A stretch of DNA of 64,000 nucleotides from positions 1 to 64,000 of the forward strand of contig CADACW010000002.1 of assembly GCA_902786565.1 (NCBI GenBank), written 5' to 3'. The notes beneath the pieces were generated by a model, which had not been told where the DNA came from, searched no databases, and was given only the letters and a program-made list of their open reading frames with translations. The DNA comes from an uncultured Prevotellaceae bacterium (GTDB taxonomy: Bacteria; Bacteroidota; Bacteroidia; Bacteroidales; Bacteroidaceae). Each line of letters begins with the position of its first letter. Position 1 is the stretch's first letter. Below, piece after piece: positions 35,936-45,409 of this stretch. A program made the translations under genes and the position numbers.

Positions 35936-38116
35936 CTACGGGATGAGCACCTTGCGGCCACCCTTGATGTAGATGCCGCCCCGCTGTGGGGTGCCCACCT
36001 GCTGTCCGTGCAGGTTGTAGTACTTGCCATCGGTCCAGGCGGCCTGCTGCGGCAGGGCGATGGAGGTGGAAGTGCCGGTGATGTAGCGGAACGCAGCCAT
36101 GCGCCACTTGGTGCCTGTGCACTTGAAGGTATAGGCGTGTCCGGCCTCCAGCTCGTAGACGATGCCGTCCCAGGCCGAAATGGTGCGTGGGGGTGCGCTG
36201 TTGCTGACAATCTCGGTGCCGTCGCTGAGCAGGGCGCCAGTCAGTCCGGTGCCATCGGCATCGGTCATCACCACTTTCTTGGTGGTGGCAATGTCGCCGC
36301 CGAAGAAGATGGTGAGCGTACCGGGCTTCGTGGTGGTGAAGATGACGGGAGCGCCATTGTTGTCAGCCGACTGCGAGTACTTGCCGGTCAGGGGCACGCC
36401 GTCCACCTCGCAGGCGTTGCTGCCAGAGCCGCCCACCTTCCAGTCGGTGATTTCGCTGCTGAAGGTGGCCGTGATGCCATCTACCTCGGTGATGCTTTTG
36501 CCGGAACCTACGTGGGTGTCGGCGTTCTGGATGACGTAGTAGGTCGTTGTCTCCTGTCCCGTTTCATGGGTGTCGTAAAACGATACGGGCACCTCTTCGC
36601 CACCCAGCGTCGTGCCATCGGTGCAGGCAGCCGTGATGTCGGCCACCAGACTGTTCATATAGACCTCCAGGTTGGTGTAGCCCTCGGCACTGGCCTGCTT
36701 GCCATCCTGTGCGTCGTTGGGGTTCAGGCCGTTGGCCGTCTCCCACTCGTCAGGCATACCGTCGCCGTCGGTGTCGGTCCATTTCTCGCCCTCAGTCAGC
36801 GTGGGCCATGCCGACTTGAACTGGTCCACAATGTAGATGTTGTCATTCTGGGTGTTGATGAATCCGCGGTTCAGTCCGTTGCCGGTAGCGGTGGCAATGC
36901 CGCCCTTGGTGTCTTTCAGGTACTGCTGGTCCAGGGCATCCCACTGCCCTCCCTTGCAGCATCCGGCATAGGCGATGACGTGGTTGTAGGCCTCCTTGGC
37001 GGTATGTGTTGTGGTGTGGACGAAGGGGATGGGTGCCATCAGCTTGATGCTGTCCTTGGTGGCCTGTGTGTAGGTGCCGTCGCAGTCGTTGGCGTTGATC
37101 TGGTTGTACACGCCCAGCTCCCAGTTCTTGGTGTTCACATCGCTGTAGGCCGAGTTGTTGTTGCCGCTGATGTAGTATTTGCCCCAGACGTGCAGCATCT
37201 CAGCATACGACGGGCTGTCGTTGACATACTTGTTGGTGCGTATGCCAATGGCGGCAATGCGCCTGATTTTCTGCTCGCTCATCGACGAGGTGGTGCCGGG
37301 GCCGGGCTTGAAGTAGTTGTTCACGATGTTCACGTTCATGCCTTCATAGCCGTAGCTGCCCTCACCGCCCCAGTTGTAGAACACATTGTTGCGCATGTCC
37401 ACGCGCTCGTCCCTCTGCGTGGTGGGCCTGCCGCCCAGGCGGGGCACACGCGAGGTGTGGTGGGCCAGCAGGTTGTGGTGGAACGAGGCACCGCTGCCGC
37501 CCCAGATGGCCCCATAGCCGTGGGCACCCTTCGAGTGGCCGCTGTTCACCAGGCTCTGGGCGGCAATGCACCACTGCACGGTGGTGTTGATGTTGCCATA
37601 GACGGAGAGGCACTCGTCGATGCTCCACGAGACGGAACAGTGGTCGATGATGATGTCACGGCTGTCATAGCCGCCGAAGCCGTCCCATCCGTCGGCCTCG
37701 TCAAGCTGCACGTTGGTGTTGCCCAGTCGGATGCGCATATAGCGGACAATGATGTTGCTGCCCCGTAAGGAGAAAGGATAGTCGGCCACACAGATGCCCA
37801 TGCCCGGAGCCGTCTGGCCGGCGATGGTGGTGTTGCTGGGAATGCCCAGTGCCGACTTCAGGTGGATGGTGCCATCGACGTTGAAGACGATGGTGCGCGG
37901 TCCGGGCTGCGAGAGTGCCCAGCGCAGCGAGCCCTGTCCGGAGTCGTCCAGATTGGTCACGGTGTAGACATTGCCGCCACGGCCGCCAGTGGTATAGCGT
38001 CCGTAGCCCTCGGCACCGGGAAAGGCGGGCAGTCTGTTTTCAGTAGTGGCAGTGGCAGCAACGGCTGTTGCGGCTACGGCCAGCGCACAGAGTGCGAAAA
38101 AAGGTCTTAGTTTCAT
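35936..38116 (-). CDS. Secreted PL1-family pectate lyase-like protein
   Basis: 726 aa from the ATG at 38116 (MKLRPFFALCALAVAATAVA signal peptide); codons further upstream do not form a signal. The parallel beta-helix catalytic region is characteristic of PL1: PAFPGAEGYGRYTTGGRGG, VTNLDDSGQGSLRWAL, IIVRYMRIRLG, DGFGGYDSRDIIIDHCSVSW and HTSRVPRLGGR. A TDGDGMPDEWE calcium-binding thrombospondin-type-3-like segment follows, then a carbohydrate-binding-like region and a C-terminal tail (YYNLHGQQV...GGIYIKGGRKVLIP) like type IX sorting tails. It would cleave pectic homogalacturonan outside the cell. It is the last of three minus-strand genes, 41 bp after the Omp28/dockerin gene. Confidence 0.88.
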   Translation of the reverse strand: MKLRPFFALCALAVAATAVAATATTENRLPAFPGAEGYGRYTTGGRGGNVYTVTNLDDSGQGSLRWALSQPGPRTIVFNVDGTIHLKSALGIPSNTTIAGQTAPGMGICVADYPFSLRGSNIIVRYMRIRLGNTNVQLDEADGWDGFGGYDSRDIIIDHCSVSWSIDECLSVYGNINTTVQWCIAAQSLVNSGHSKGAHGYGAIWGGSGASFHHNLLAHHTSRVPRLGGRPTTQRDERVDMRNNVFYNWGGEGSYGYEGMNVNIVNNYFKPGPGTTSSMSEQKIRRIAAIGIRTNKYVNDSPSYAEMLHVWGKYYISGNNNSAYSDVNTKNWELGVYNQINANDCDGTYTQATKDSIKLMAPIPFVHTTTHTAKEAYNHVIAYAGCCKGGQWDALDQQYLKDTKGGIATATGNGLNRGFINTQNDNIYIVDQFKSAWPTLTEGEKWTDTDGDGMPDEWETANGLNPNDAQDGKQASAEGYTNLEVYMNSLVADITAACTDGTTLGGEEVPVSFYDTHETGQETTTYYVIQNADTHVGSGKSITEVDGITATFSSEITDWKVGGSGSNACEVDGVPLTGKYSQSADNNGAPVIFTTTKPGTLTIFFGGDIATTKKVVMTDADGTGLTGALLSDGTEIVSNSAPPRTISAWDGIVYELEAGHAYTFKCTGTKWRMAAFRYITGTSTSIALPQQAAWTDGKYYNLHGQQVGTPQRGGIYIKGGRKVLIP

Positions 38117-38157
38117 AATGTGGTAATAGTTTGTTGTTAGTAAAAAAACATTGATTG

Positions 38158-40467
38158 TCATTCTCCGGCCATGATGGTGAGCACCGAACTGATGTCTGAC
38201 ACATCTACCGCTCCGTCATCATTCACGTCGGCCTCCTTGGTATAGCTCTCCGAGCTGGCCATGACAGACAGGATGGTGGAGATGTCGGCCACATCGACAG
38301 TGCCGTCAACGTTCACGTCGCCCTTGACGGCAGCCTTGTAGCCCGGCATGCGGAACTTGGCCACATTGGTAATGAGGTTTGTCGTGGCGTCGATGACGAG
38401 GGCCATCACCGTCACCTTGTCTTTGTGGATGGCCTTCTTCAGCACGGTGCCGGTAGGCATGGACAGGGTGTAGGTGTTCTCTGTGGGCACGCCAACTTCG
38501 AGCACGCCGGGGGCCTTGGTCTGCGTGCTCTTGCCGACGGCAAGGGCCACGTCGTTGAAGATGAAGCCGGGGATGCTCGACTTGCCGTAGATGCCGCCGC
38601 TGGCAAAGATGGCCAGGTCGTCCTCCACCTGACTGCGGGTGTACTGAGCGTAGTAGTTGGTCTGGCTCCAGGCTTTGGTGGTGCCGCTCAGACTGTCGGC
38701 CACGAGCACATACTCAATCTTGTAGTTTGACTTGGGCACGAGGCTTTCCAATATGGCCGTGGTCACCACCTTGGTCGAGTCGTCGTTCCACTGGCCAGTC
38801 ACGCTGACGTCAACCTTGGCCGGAATGGCCAGCTCGGCACGCATGTCGTCCAAGATGTCGTTGCCACTGCCATAGTATGGGTCGATGACCTCGCCACGGT
38901 TGATGCGGCACGACGGAGCGCCGTCGAAGGATACGTGGTTGTAGGTGCTGATGTACATGGCATCGACCGAACTGCTGGTGGCGTAGCGGTGGACGGCAAT
39001 GCCGGCAAAGCGGTCGCCAAACTCGTCGTGCATCTTCTTCATGCCCACATGGCCGCGGGGGCACCAGCCGCAGGTGGTTCCGGTATACTGCTCTACAGCC
39101 ACGCACTTGTCGACCACGCGCAGTGTGGTGGTCAGCACGAAACTGGCGCTGCTTGCCTTGTGTTGGTTTGCCTTGCCGTTCACGCTTGATATGGAGAAGG
39201 TCAATGGCTGGGCACTGGCCTTGGTGTCGCCCCGCAAGCTTATGGTGACACTCCTGGTGCTGCCAAAGGCCAGGGGGCGGTCAAACGTCAGCATGTTGCG
39301 CTCGCCATTGGAGACTCTATACTCGATGGAGGTCACATCTTCAGAACCCTCGTTGGTGACAGGCACGGTCAGCTTGGCCTCTCCTCCGATGGAGGTGATG
39401 CACTCGCCCAGGTTGGCGCTGGCAATGGAAACGGCATTGGCAGGATATTCGCCCTCAAGGAGCAGTTGCATGTAGAGACGGCCAAAGCCCTGCCCATAGA
39501 GGTCGCTCCAGGTGGACGCCGTGCTGGAAGTGCGCAGCCAGAGGGCGTTCTGCAGGTCTTCGCCCGCAACGGCCACGGGGTATTTGTCATCCGTGGTGTT
39601 TGCCTTCGTAATGGTGAACGAGTAGCCCACATAGACGCCTCTGGGCCCAATCTCATAGGGAGCGGGCAGCGCAACCTCGTTGATGCCGGCCACGGGCTTG
39701 TCCACATTGACCACCACGAGGGCGTCGGCATCGACCTTGGTGGGCCTGGTCTGCGCAATCCAGACCTTCACATCCTTCACATTGGAAGAATAGAGGGCGA
39801 AGCGCACGGCATGGATGGTCTTGCCGGCCGGAATGCCCTGGCTGCCAGAGTAGAAAGCGGCACAGTCGTAGGTCTCAGCCGCAGCGACACCTACGGTCGA
39901 CATCTCTTCGTCCTGTGTGGTGTAGCCCCACCACAGCCGGGGCAGGGCGGGCGTGCTGGGGTCGGCATACTCGAAGCGGACAGTCACCGTGGGGCCATAG
40001 CCTGTAACGGTGGTTCCCGGAGTGTCTACGGTCTGGCCGAACCTCGACACCGACATCACGTTGAACACGTGTATCTGCAGTTTGGCTTCCCAGGTGGCAT
40101 ATTGGCCGGCCTCGGGAATCCACTCGGTCTGGATATAGGCGTCGTAATCGGCATCGACCACGCTCTTCGGAGAGTAGCCCGACGCCTCCAGCGTCATACA
40201 GTTGCCAAAGGCACAGGTCTGCCACGTGCCGCCGGGCAGCTGGTCGATGGTTTCATACAGGCTGGCAGCTGCCTTTGCGCCCGAAACGTTTCTCACCGAC
40301 AGGGGAATGGACATCTGCCCATCCTCATTAAGGGTATTGACAGTAATCACTGAGCCGTCGGGCACCACATTGCCGTCGGCATCTACAAACTGGAAGGTCT
40401 CGTCGACCTGCGCACCAGCCGCAACACAGAGCAGTACGGCTGCACAAAGCGTGAACAGTTTTTTCAT
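38158..40467 (-). CDS. Exported Omp28-like thioredoxin-fold protein with dockerin-type C-terminus
   Basis: 769 aa with signal peptide (MKKLFTLCAAVLLCVAAGAQ). The central domain contains a CxxC redox motif (TTCGWCPRGHVGMKKM, about residue 470) as in Omp28-related outer-membrane proteins of Bacteroidota. The C-terminus has two calcium-binding dockerin-like repeats (GDVNVDGTVDVADISTIL and ADVNDDGAVDVSDISSVL). The N-terminal 350 residues are beta-rich domains of unknown role. No cohesin is visible in the window, so the dockerin partner is unknown. It lies 21 bp after tamB and 41 bp before the PL1 gene, possibly one transcript. Confidence 0.75.
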   Translation of the reverse strand: MKKLFTLCAAVLLCVAAGAQVDETFQFVDADGNVVPDGSVITVNTLNEDGQMSIPLSVRNVSGAKAAASLYETIDQLPGGTWQTCAFGNCMTLEASGYSPKSVVDADYDAYIQTEWIPEAGQYATWEAKLQIHVFNVMSVSRFGQTVDTPGTTVTGYGPTVTVRFEYADPSTPALPRLWWGYTTQDEEMSTVGVAAAETYDCAAFYSGSQGIPAGKTIHAVRFALYSSNVKDVKVWIAQTRPTKVDADALVVVNVDKPVAGINEVALPAPYEIGPRGVYVGYSFTITKANTTDDKYPVAVAGEDLQNALWLRTSSTASTWSDLYGQGFGRLYMQLLLEGEYPANAVSIASANLGECITSIGGEAKLTVPVTNEGSEDVTSIEYRVSNGERNMLTFDRPLAFGSTRSVTISLRGDTKASAQPLTFSISSVNGKANQHKASSASFVLTTTLRVVDKCVAVEQYTGTTCGWCPRGHVGMKKMHDEFGDRFAGIAVHRYATSSSVDAMYISTYNHVSFDGAPSCRINRGEVIDPYYGSGNDILDDMRAELAIPAKVDVSVTGQWNDDSTKVVTTAILESLVPKSNYKIEYVLVADSLSGTTKAWSQTNYYAQYTRSQVEDDLAIFASGGIYGKSSIPGFIFNDVALAVGKSTQTKAPGVLEVGVPTENTYTLSMPTGTVLKKAIHKDKVTVMALVIDATTNLITNVAKFRMPGYKAAVKGDVNVDGTVDVADISTILSVMASSESYTKEADVNDDGAVDVSDISSVLTIMAGE

Positions 40468-40488
40468 TGTCGTTTAGTTTTTATAGAT

Positions 40489-43400
40489 TCATTGTTGTTT
40501 CTCACTTGTCGGTTGCCGGCGGGTGGCGGTGGTGTCGCGTGGTGCCGTCATCCTGGCGGGCATGGCCGGAGTCTGGTTGCCCCACAGCTTGAAGATGTCC
40601 CAGAAGCTGTCCACCTTTCGCTTCCAGATGAAGCCGCCGCCATACTCGCCGGTGTAGCCCTCCAGCCAGTCGTAGGCATTCTGGTTGTAGAAGAGCTTCA
40701 CATACTTGTTGCCTGTCTGCGAGAGACGGTACTCCATGGTGACATTGTCGAAGAACGACTGGTTCTGTCCTTCCACCTCCTGGCCTGTCGACACCCTGCC
40801 ACCTATCTGCACCTTGAGGCGGTTGTTCCAGAAGCGCTTGGCAAACTTGAACGAATAGTCGGTGTGCATCTGTCCGCTTGCATCAGTGGTGTTGTCCATG
40901 CCAATGCTCAGGTCGAGGGTCTTCAGGGCATTGCCGGTGATATTGTTGATTTCACTCTGCAGGAAGGAACTTAATGCCGAATTCATCGAGAAACTGGAGG
41001 TGTTGCCGTCGGACAGATACATGCCGGTGGTGAGCATCGTGACGGCCAGCTTGCCTTGCTGCTCGGTCGACATGGCGGCCAGCTCGCTGGCTACGCCGAT
41101 GTCTTCAGGCGCGTTGATGATGAACTGCAGGCCCATGTCGGAGAGCGTCTTGGTGATGACCACGCCACAGTCGAAGGCCACGCTGCGGCTCTGTCCGTCT
41201 TCCTGCCCCACGCTGGCCCTGGTCCGCTCGGTGGCGGTAATGTTGAGGGTGGGGTTCATCGGGTCGCCCGTAAACTCCACATAGCTGCCGTCCTGAATGG
41301 TGAACGTCTTCAGGGGGATGACGGGCAGCGAGTATTTCATCTCGCCGCTGGTCAGGGTGTAGCGTCCGGTGAGCAGCAGGCCGTCGGCACCGGTATAGCG
41401 CATGCGCAGGTCGCCGCCGCCGAACAGGTCTACATAGTTGGTCTGGTCTACGTTGAGACCGCACTTCACGTGGGCACCCTGGTCCACGCTGACGTTCAGG
41501 TCCAGGTTCAGTCCGTTGGGCGTAGGCCGCTGCACCACGGTCTGCGTAGTATCGTTGAAATCGGCGAATTTTACCAATTCGTCGAGTTGATTGTCGGTGG
41601 AAAGGGGCGAGTCGAGCATCAGATAATTGAGGTCGGTAGTGCCCAGCACATCGAGTCGGCCACGCATCTGCAACTGGTCCATCGGGCCTCTCATCCGGGC
41701 GAAGAAGTTGACAAAAGCCTTGCCGTAGGCCAGCGAGTTGGCCGTCTGCTTGGCGTTGACGAGCATAAAGTTCTGGGCCCTCATCCTGACGTCCATGGTC
41801 ATTTGGTCGATATTGCCAAAGTCTATGTTGCCCATGATGTTGAGCGGGTTGTCGTTGTAGGCATACATGGTGAAGTTCTCAAGCAACAGCTTCGACTGCT
41901 GGATGCGGACGGGGTCGTTGTCGAAGCGCAGGCGCACACCGTAAGGCTGGCTGACGAGGAAGGCGGAGTCGAGCATCAGCTCGCCGTCGACCTGAGGCCG
42001 CGACAGCGAGCCGTTGATGTTGATTTCGCCTTCGGCATAGCCCTCCAGGCCCAGCAAATGGTCGGGCACGAAGCCGTTGACCAGCCCCAGGGGGGCACGC
42101 TCCAGGGTGAGCACACCCTCCAAGTGCTCGTTGCCGCCGGTCACTTTCTTGTTGCGGTAGCTGCCTTGCAGCGAGGCTATCTGCCGGCCGTCCTGCATGA
42201 TATAGCCGTCGATGGCGTGGGTTTCGTCTTCGCGCTGCAGATAGACGAACTCTGAGGCCAGGCTGCCCATGGCGCTGCCCTCGTAGGTGAAACGGTGCAG
42301 CTGCATATCGCCGGCCACGGAGATTTGCCGCTGGCGGTCCATCACCAGGTGGTAGTCGCCGTCGAGCTGACCGGTGAGGCGCGGCAGGAAAGGCATCGAG
42401 GCCGTCAGCTGGTCGAGGTCCACGCGGTGCAGGCTCACGGTCAGGTCCTGCAGCGACAGGCTGTCGCCGTCTTCCGAGTAGACCTTCAGACCCGTGCCGT
42501 CGTCGGCAATCAGGTCTACCTTGGCCTGGAGCTTCAGGTCTTTCCCCACAAACAGATAGTTGTCGGCATTGAGGGCAAACTCGCGGTAGCCCAATGTGGG
42601 GCGCGAGGGCAGCAGATTGAACCGCAGGCCGTCGCGCTCCATGGCCGCCGAGGCACCTATGCGCAGGCCCAGCTGGCCGTCCTTGTCGAAAAAGCGCAGG
42701 CCCACACGGGCACCCCGCTCGTAGAGGTGGCCGTCGATGAGGGTGTTGAAGACCATCTGCGGATTGCGCGGGCCGTTGGTCACCTGTGCCTGATAGGTGA
42801 GCCCGTGCTGTGTGTCCTTCAGTGTGATGCCGACGGTGTCGATGCGGGTGGTGCCGCTCGTCAGCGCGTAGATATGGCCCTTGCCGTTCACGCCGGTCAG
42901 CGGCGAGGTATTGACGTCGAACAGCAGGTCGCGGAAGCCGATATCGTGCTGCACTTTCAGGATATGGGCAAGGGGATTCTCGGTGCCGCTGCTGACGTAG
43001 AGGCGCATATTGGGCAGCAACCGCTTGAGCTGCGGCTGGTCAATGATGCGCTCGTCCAGCTGGTACTGCACGGTGTCGGCCAGGGTGGAGAGTTGTGAGA
43101 ACAGCCTGTCGTAGGGGCCGCTGGCGTCGGCCTTGACGATGAGGTTGCCGCACTGCAGACGGGCGTAGGTGGTGTCTGGACGGGCGGTGAGCAGCACGCC
43201 CAGGCGCTCAGGATGCTTGGTGCTGACGCTGTCGCGCAGCCAGATGTTCTGCATCAGTCCGCTCAGCTTATGGTTGTCGGCCAGGTTGCTTGTCAGGTCG
43301 AAGTCGCCGTCCAGTCCGATGGTGAGCGGTTTGTCAGCAAGCTGCAGGGCATAGAGGTCCACCTTGTTCAGCCGCGTCTCGATGGTGGTGCGCAGATGCC

Positions 43401-45171
43401 GGGGCTTGCTGCCGAGCAGGGCGTCAACACAGAGGGTGCCGTCAACCAGCCGGTTCTGGCTGGTCACGTCGGCCAGGGCATGCCCGTCCTTCAGGTGCAA
43501 GGTCAGCATCAGACTGTCCAAGGGCCGGCCCTCGTAGGTGAGTCGCTCCATGGTGGCGGTGCCGTCGAGCCAGCTGGAGTGGCGGAACACGTCGGTGCCA
43601 CGGCCCCGCAGCGAGCATTGCAGCCCGTCGATGGTGCAGTTGATGTCGGGCAGGAAGCGCCTCACGTTCAGTTGGCTGACGCTGATGTCGGCAGTATAGG
43701 CTTCGGTAGGCTGGCTGAACAGCACCTTGGCCTTGACCACGCCTGAAGCCTCACGGACAGTGAGGTTGACGTCGTAGCGGGTGCCGTCGGCCTTGAGCCG
43801 GCCATCCAGCGTCAGTCCGTTGGGGACTTTATACTGCGGGCTGTCCATCCGGAAGGCAGCCATCAGGCCGTTCAGCTCGTAGGCTTTGGCGTTCAGGAGA
43901 ATGTCGGCCTGCAGACTGTCGGACTGGTCCAGCCGGCCCACGGTGCCGCTGGCTTGCAGGGCAAAGGCGGTGGGCCACTCGAACTTCTCCACGTCGAGGG
44001 TGGCCTGCTGCAGATTGCCGTCCACGCGTCCCTTGAGGGCCAAGGGCCAGTTGGGCATGCGGTGCTGGGTGGCTGGGGTGAGATACTCCGGGGGCAGGAA
44101 CAGCAAGAGGTCTTCCTTGCCCACCGAGGCATCGAGACGCACGTGCAGCTGACCGGCATCCACCGAGTCGGCCACGGTATAGTCTATGTCGGCCTGGGCG
44201 TAGATGTCGGTATAGGGCGTCTGCAGGGTCAGGCCCGACGTTTTGACGCCCTTGTCGTCGAGCGTCAGCGGGCCGCGCAGACTGCTGACGGCCAGCCCGC
44301 TCTGTTCCTTGGCTGCCAGATTGCGGATGTTGAGCCGGGTGTAGGGGGGGGTGTAGTAGATGGAGTCGATGGCCAGGTCGATGCCGGTCAGATGGAGGTG
44401 GGCGTAGTCAAGGCCCTGCTCCTGCACCGGCTCGTTTGGCAGGTCGTAGGAGAGTCGCCCCCCACCCCACCGCAACGCGTCCACACGGTAGGTCTCTGTG
44501 GCCAGGTCGATGTGGCCGCCATTGGCTTCGGCCTCGCCGAAATAGGTGACCACACGCATGGTGTCGCCCGGAAAACGGATGCTGACATTGGTGTTGCTCA
44601 ACGTCACGCGGTCAAAGGCGACATACCACGGCAGAGGCCCTGTGTCGGTGGTGTCTACGGCGGCGGTGTCGCTCAGGGCCACGCTCACATCGGCATCGGC
44701 CAGAAGCGCGTCGCCAAGGTCGACCTGGCCCGTGGCCAGCCGGATGGTGCTGGGGTCTACCTTGAGGCGACCCACTCTGCCCGCTATCTGCACATCGCTC
44801 ACCAGGTCAAGGGTGTTCAGCTGTGTCTGGTTCAGCTCCAGACCGTTCACCAGCACCTCCTGGCGAAAGAGCGGCAGCAGCCTGACGCTCACGGTCACCC
44901 GCCCGATGCTGGCGATGGTGTCGGAGTGCTCGCCGTTAGCAAGGGTTGAAGGTTGGCTCACCGTCACGTCTCCGGCCTCAAGGTCGAGGGGAAAGGTCAG
45001 ACTGACGCTGCCAACTGAAATCTGCATGCCCGTGGCCTCGGAGGCAATGGCCGTCACGCGCTCCACCGCCCATTGCTGCACCGGCGGCACATAGAGCAAA
45101 AGCGGCAAAGCAAATAGTAAAAGCAATGCCGCAGCCACGAAAACGATGACTACTTTCAGTTTCTTCTTCAC
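40489..45171 (-). CDS. tamB: TamB-like translocation and assembly module protein
   Basis: About 1560 aa. TamB-type proteins span the periplasm from an inner-membrane N-terminal helix to the outer membrane and support outer-membrane assembly or lipid transport. The N-terminus is a positively charged signal anchor (VKKKLKVVIVFVAAALLLLF). A very long run of beta-rich repeats follows (for example GLTLDGRLKADGTRYDVNL), and the C-terminal DUF490-type domain includes FTIQDGSYVEFTGDPMNPTL and WNNRLKVQIGGRVS. I prefer the GTG at 45171 because it gives a standard signal anchor; a GTG at 45216 would add 15 residues but lies upstream of the best promoter. The preferred start leaves almost no 5' leader. 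Confidence 0.85.
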   Translation of the reverse strand: MKKKLKVVIVFVAAALLLLFALPLLLYVPPVQQWAVERVTAIASEATGMQISVGSVSLTFPLDLEAGDVTVSQPSTLANGEHSDTIASIGRVTVSVRLLPLFRQEVLVNGLELNQTQLNTLDLVSDVQIAGRVGRLKVDPSTIRLATGQVDLGDALLADADVSVALSDTAAVDTTDTGPLPWYVAFDRVTLSNTNVSIRFPGDTMRVVTYFGEAEANGGHIDLATETYRVDALRWGGGRLSYDLPNEPVQEQGLDYAHLHLTGIDLAIDSIYYTPPYTRLNIRNLAAKEQSGLAVSSLRGPLTLDDKGVKTSGLTLQTPYTDIYAQADIDYTVADSVDAGQLHVRLDASVGKEDLLLFLPPEYLTPATQHRMPNWPLALKGRVDGNLQQATLDVEKFEWPTAFALQASGTVGRLDQSDSLQADILLNAKAYELNGLMAAFRMDSPQYKVPNGLTLDGRLKADGTRYDVNLTVREASGVVKAKVLFSQPTEAYTADISVSQLNVRRFLPDINCTIDGLQCSLRGRGTDVFRHSSWLDGTATMERLTYEGRPLDSLMLTLHLKDGHALADVTSQNRLVDGTLCVDALLGSKPRHLRTTIETRLNKVDLYALQLADKPLTIGLDGDFDLTSNLADNHKLSGLMQNIWLRDSVSTKHPERLGVLLTARPDTTYARLQCGNLIVKADASGPYDRLFSQLSTLADTVQYQLDERIIDQPQLKRLLPNMRLYVSSGTENPLAHILKVQHDIGFRDLLFDVNTSPLTGVNGKGHIYALTSGTTRIDTVGITLKDTQHGLTYQAQVTNGPRNPQMVFNTLIDGHLYERGARVGLRFFDKDGQLGLRIGASAAMERDGLRFNLLPSRPTLGYREFALNADNYLFVGKDLKLQAKVDLIADDGTGLKVYSEDGDSLSLQDLTVSLHRVDLDQLTASMPFLPRLTGQLDGDYHLVMDRQRQISVAGDMQLHRFTYEGSAMGSLASEFVYLQREDETHAIDGYIMQDGRQIASLQGSYRNKKVTGGNEHLEGVLTLERAPLGLVNGFVPDHLLGLEGYAEGEININGSLSRPQVDGELMLDSAFLVSQPYGVRLRFDNDPVRIQQSKLLLENFTMYAYNDNPLNIMGNIDFGNIDQMTMDVRMRAQNFMLVNAKQTANSLAYGKAFVNFFARMRGPMDQLQMRGRLDVLGTTDLNYLMLDSPLSTDNQLDELVKFADFNDTTQTVVQRPTPNGLNLDLNVSVDQGAHVKCGLNVDQTNYVDLFGGGDLRMRYTGADGLLLTGRYTLTSGEMKYSLPVIPLKTFTIQDGSYVEFTGDPMNPTLNITATERTRASVGQEDGQSRSVAFDCGVVITKTLSDMGLQFIINAPEDIGVASELAAMSTEQQGKLAVTMLTTGMYLSDGNTSSFSMNSALSSFLQSEINNITGNALKTLDLSIGMDNTTDASGQMHTDYSFKFAKRFWNNRLKVQIGGRVSTGQEVEGQNQSFFDNVTMEYRLSQTGNKYVKLFYNQNAYDWLEGYTGEYGGGFIWKRKVDSFWDIFKLWGNQTPAMPARMTAPRDTTATRRQPTSEKQQ

Positions 45172-45177
45172 AGGTTG

Positions 45178-45185
45178 CAAAGGTA
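45178..45185 (-). promoter_or_regulatory. tamB: -7-like element just before the tamB GTG
   Basis: Minus strand TACCTTTG followed by CAACCTGTG. The expected start of transcription falls within a few bases of the GTG at 45171, which would make the mRNA nearly leaderless. Confidence 0.4.
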
Positions 45186-45334
45186 AGACAAAAATCTGAA
45201 AACAAAGAAATTTCACAATCTAATTATCATTCCTTAACGCACCACTTTTAACAGCAAAGCCACCAAAAGAAATGCACAAAGTGGGAAGAATGTGCACAAA
45301 AAGCAGCAAAATGTGCGTTTTTTGCCCCTTTTCT

Positions 45335-45365
45335 TTTGTCAATCAAACAAAAAGCCGTACCTTTG
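45335..45365 (+). promoter_or_regulatory. etfB: etfB promoter
   Basis: TTTG (45335-45338) and TACCTTTG (45358-45365) separated by 19 bases, the canonical spacing. The etfB ATG is 45 bases downstream. Confidence 0.75.
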
Positions 45366-45409
45366 CACCCGCTTTACAGAGGATAAAGTTTTACACTATT
45401 ATATTTTAT

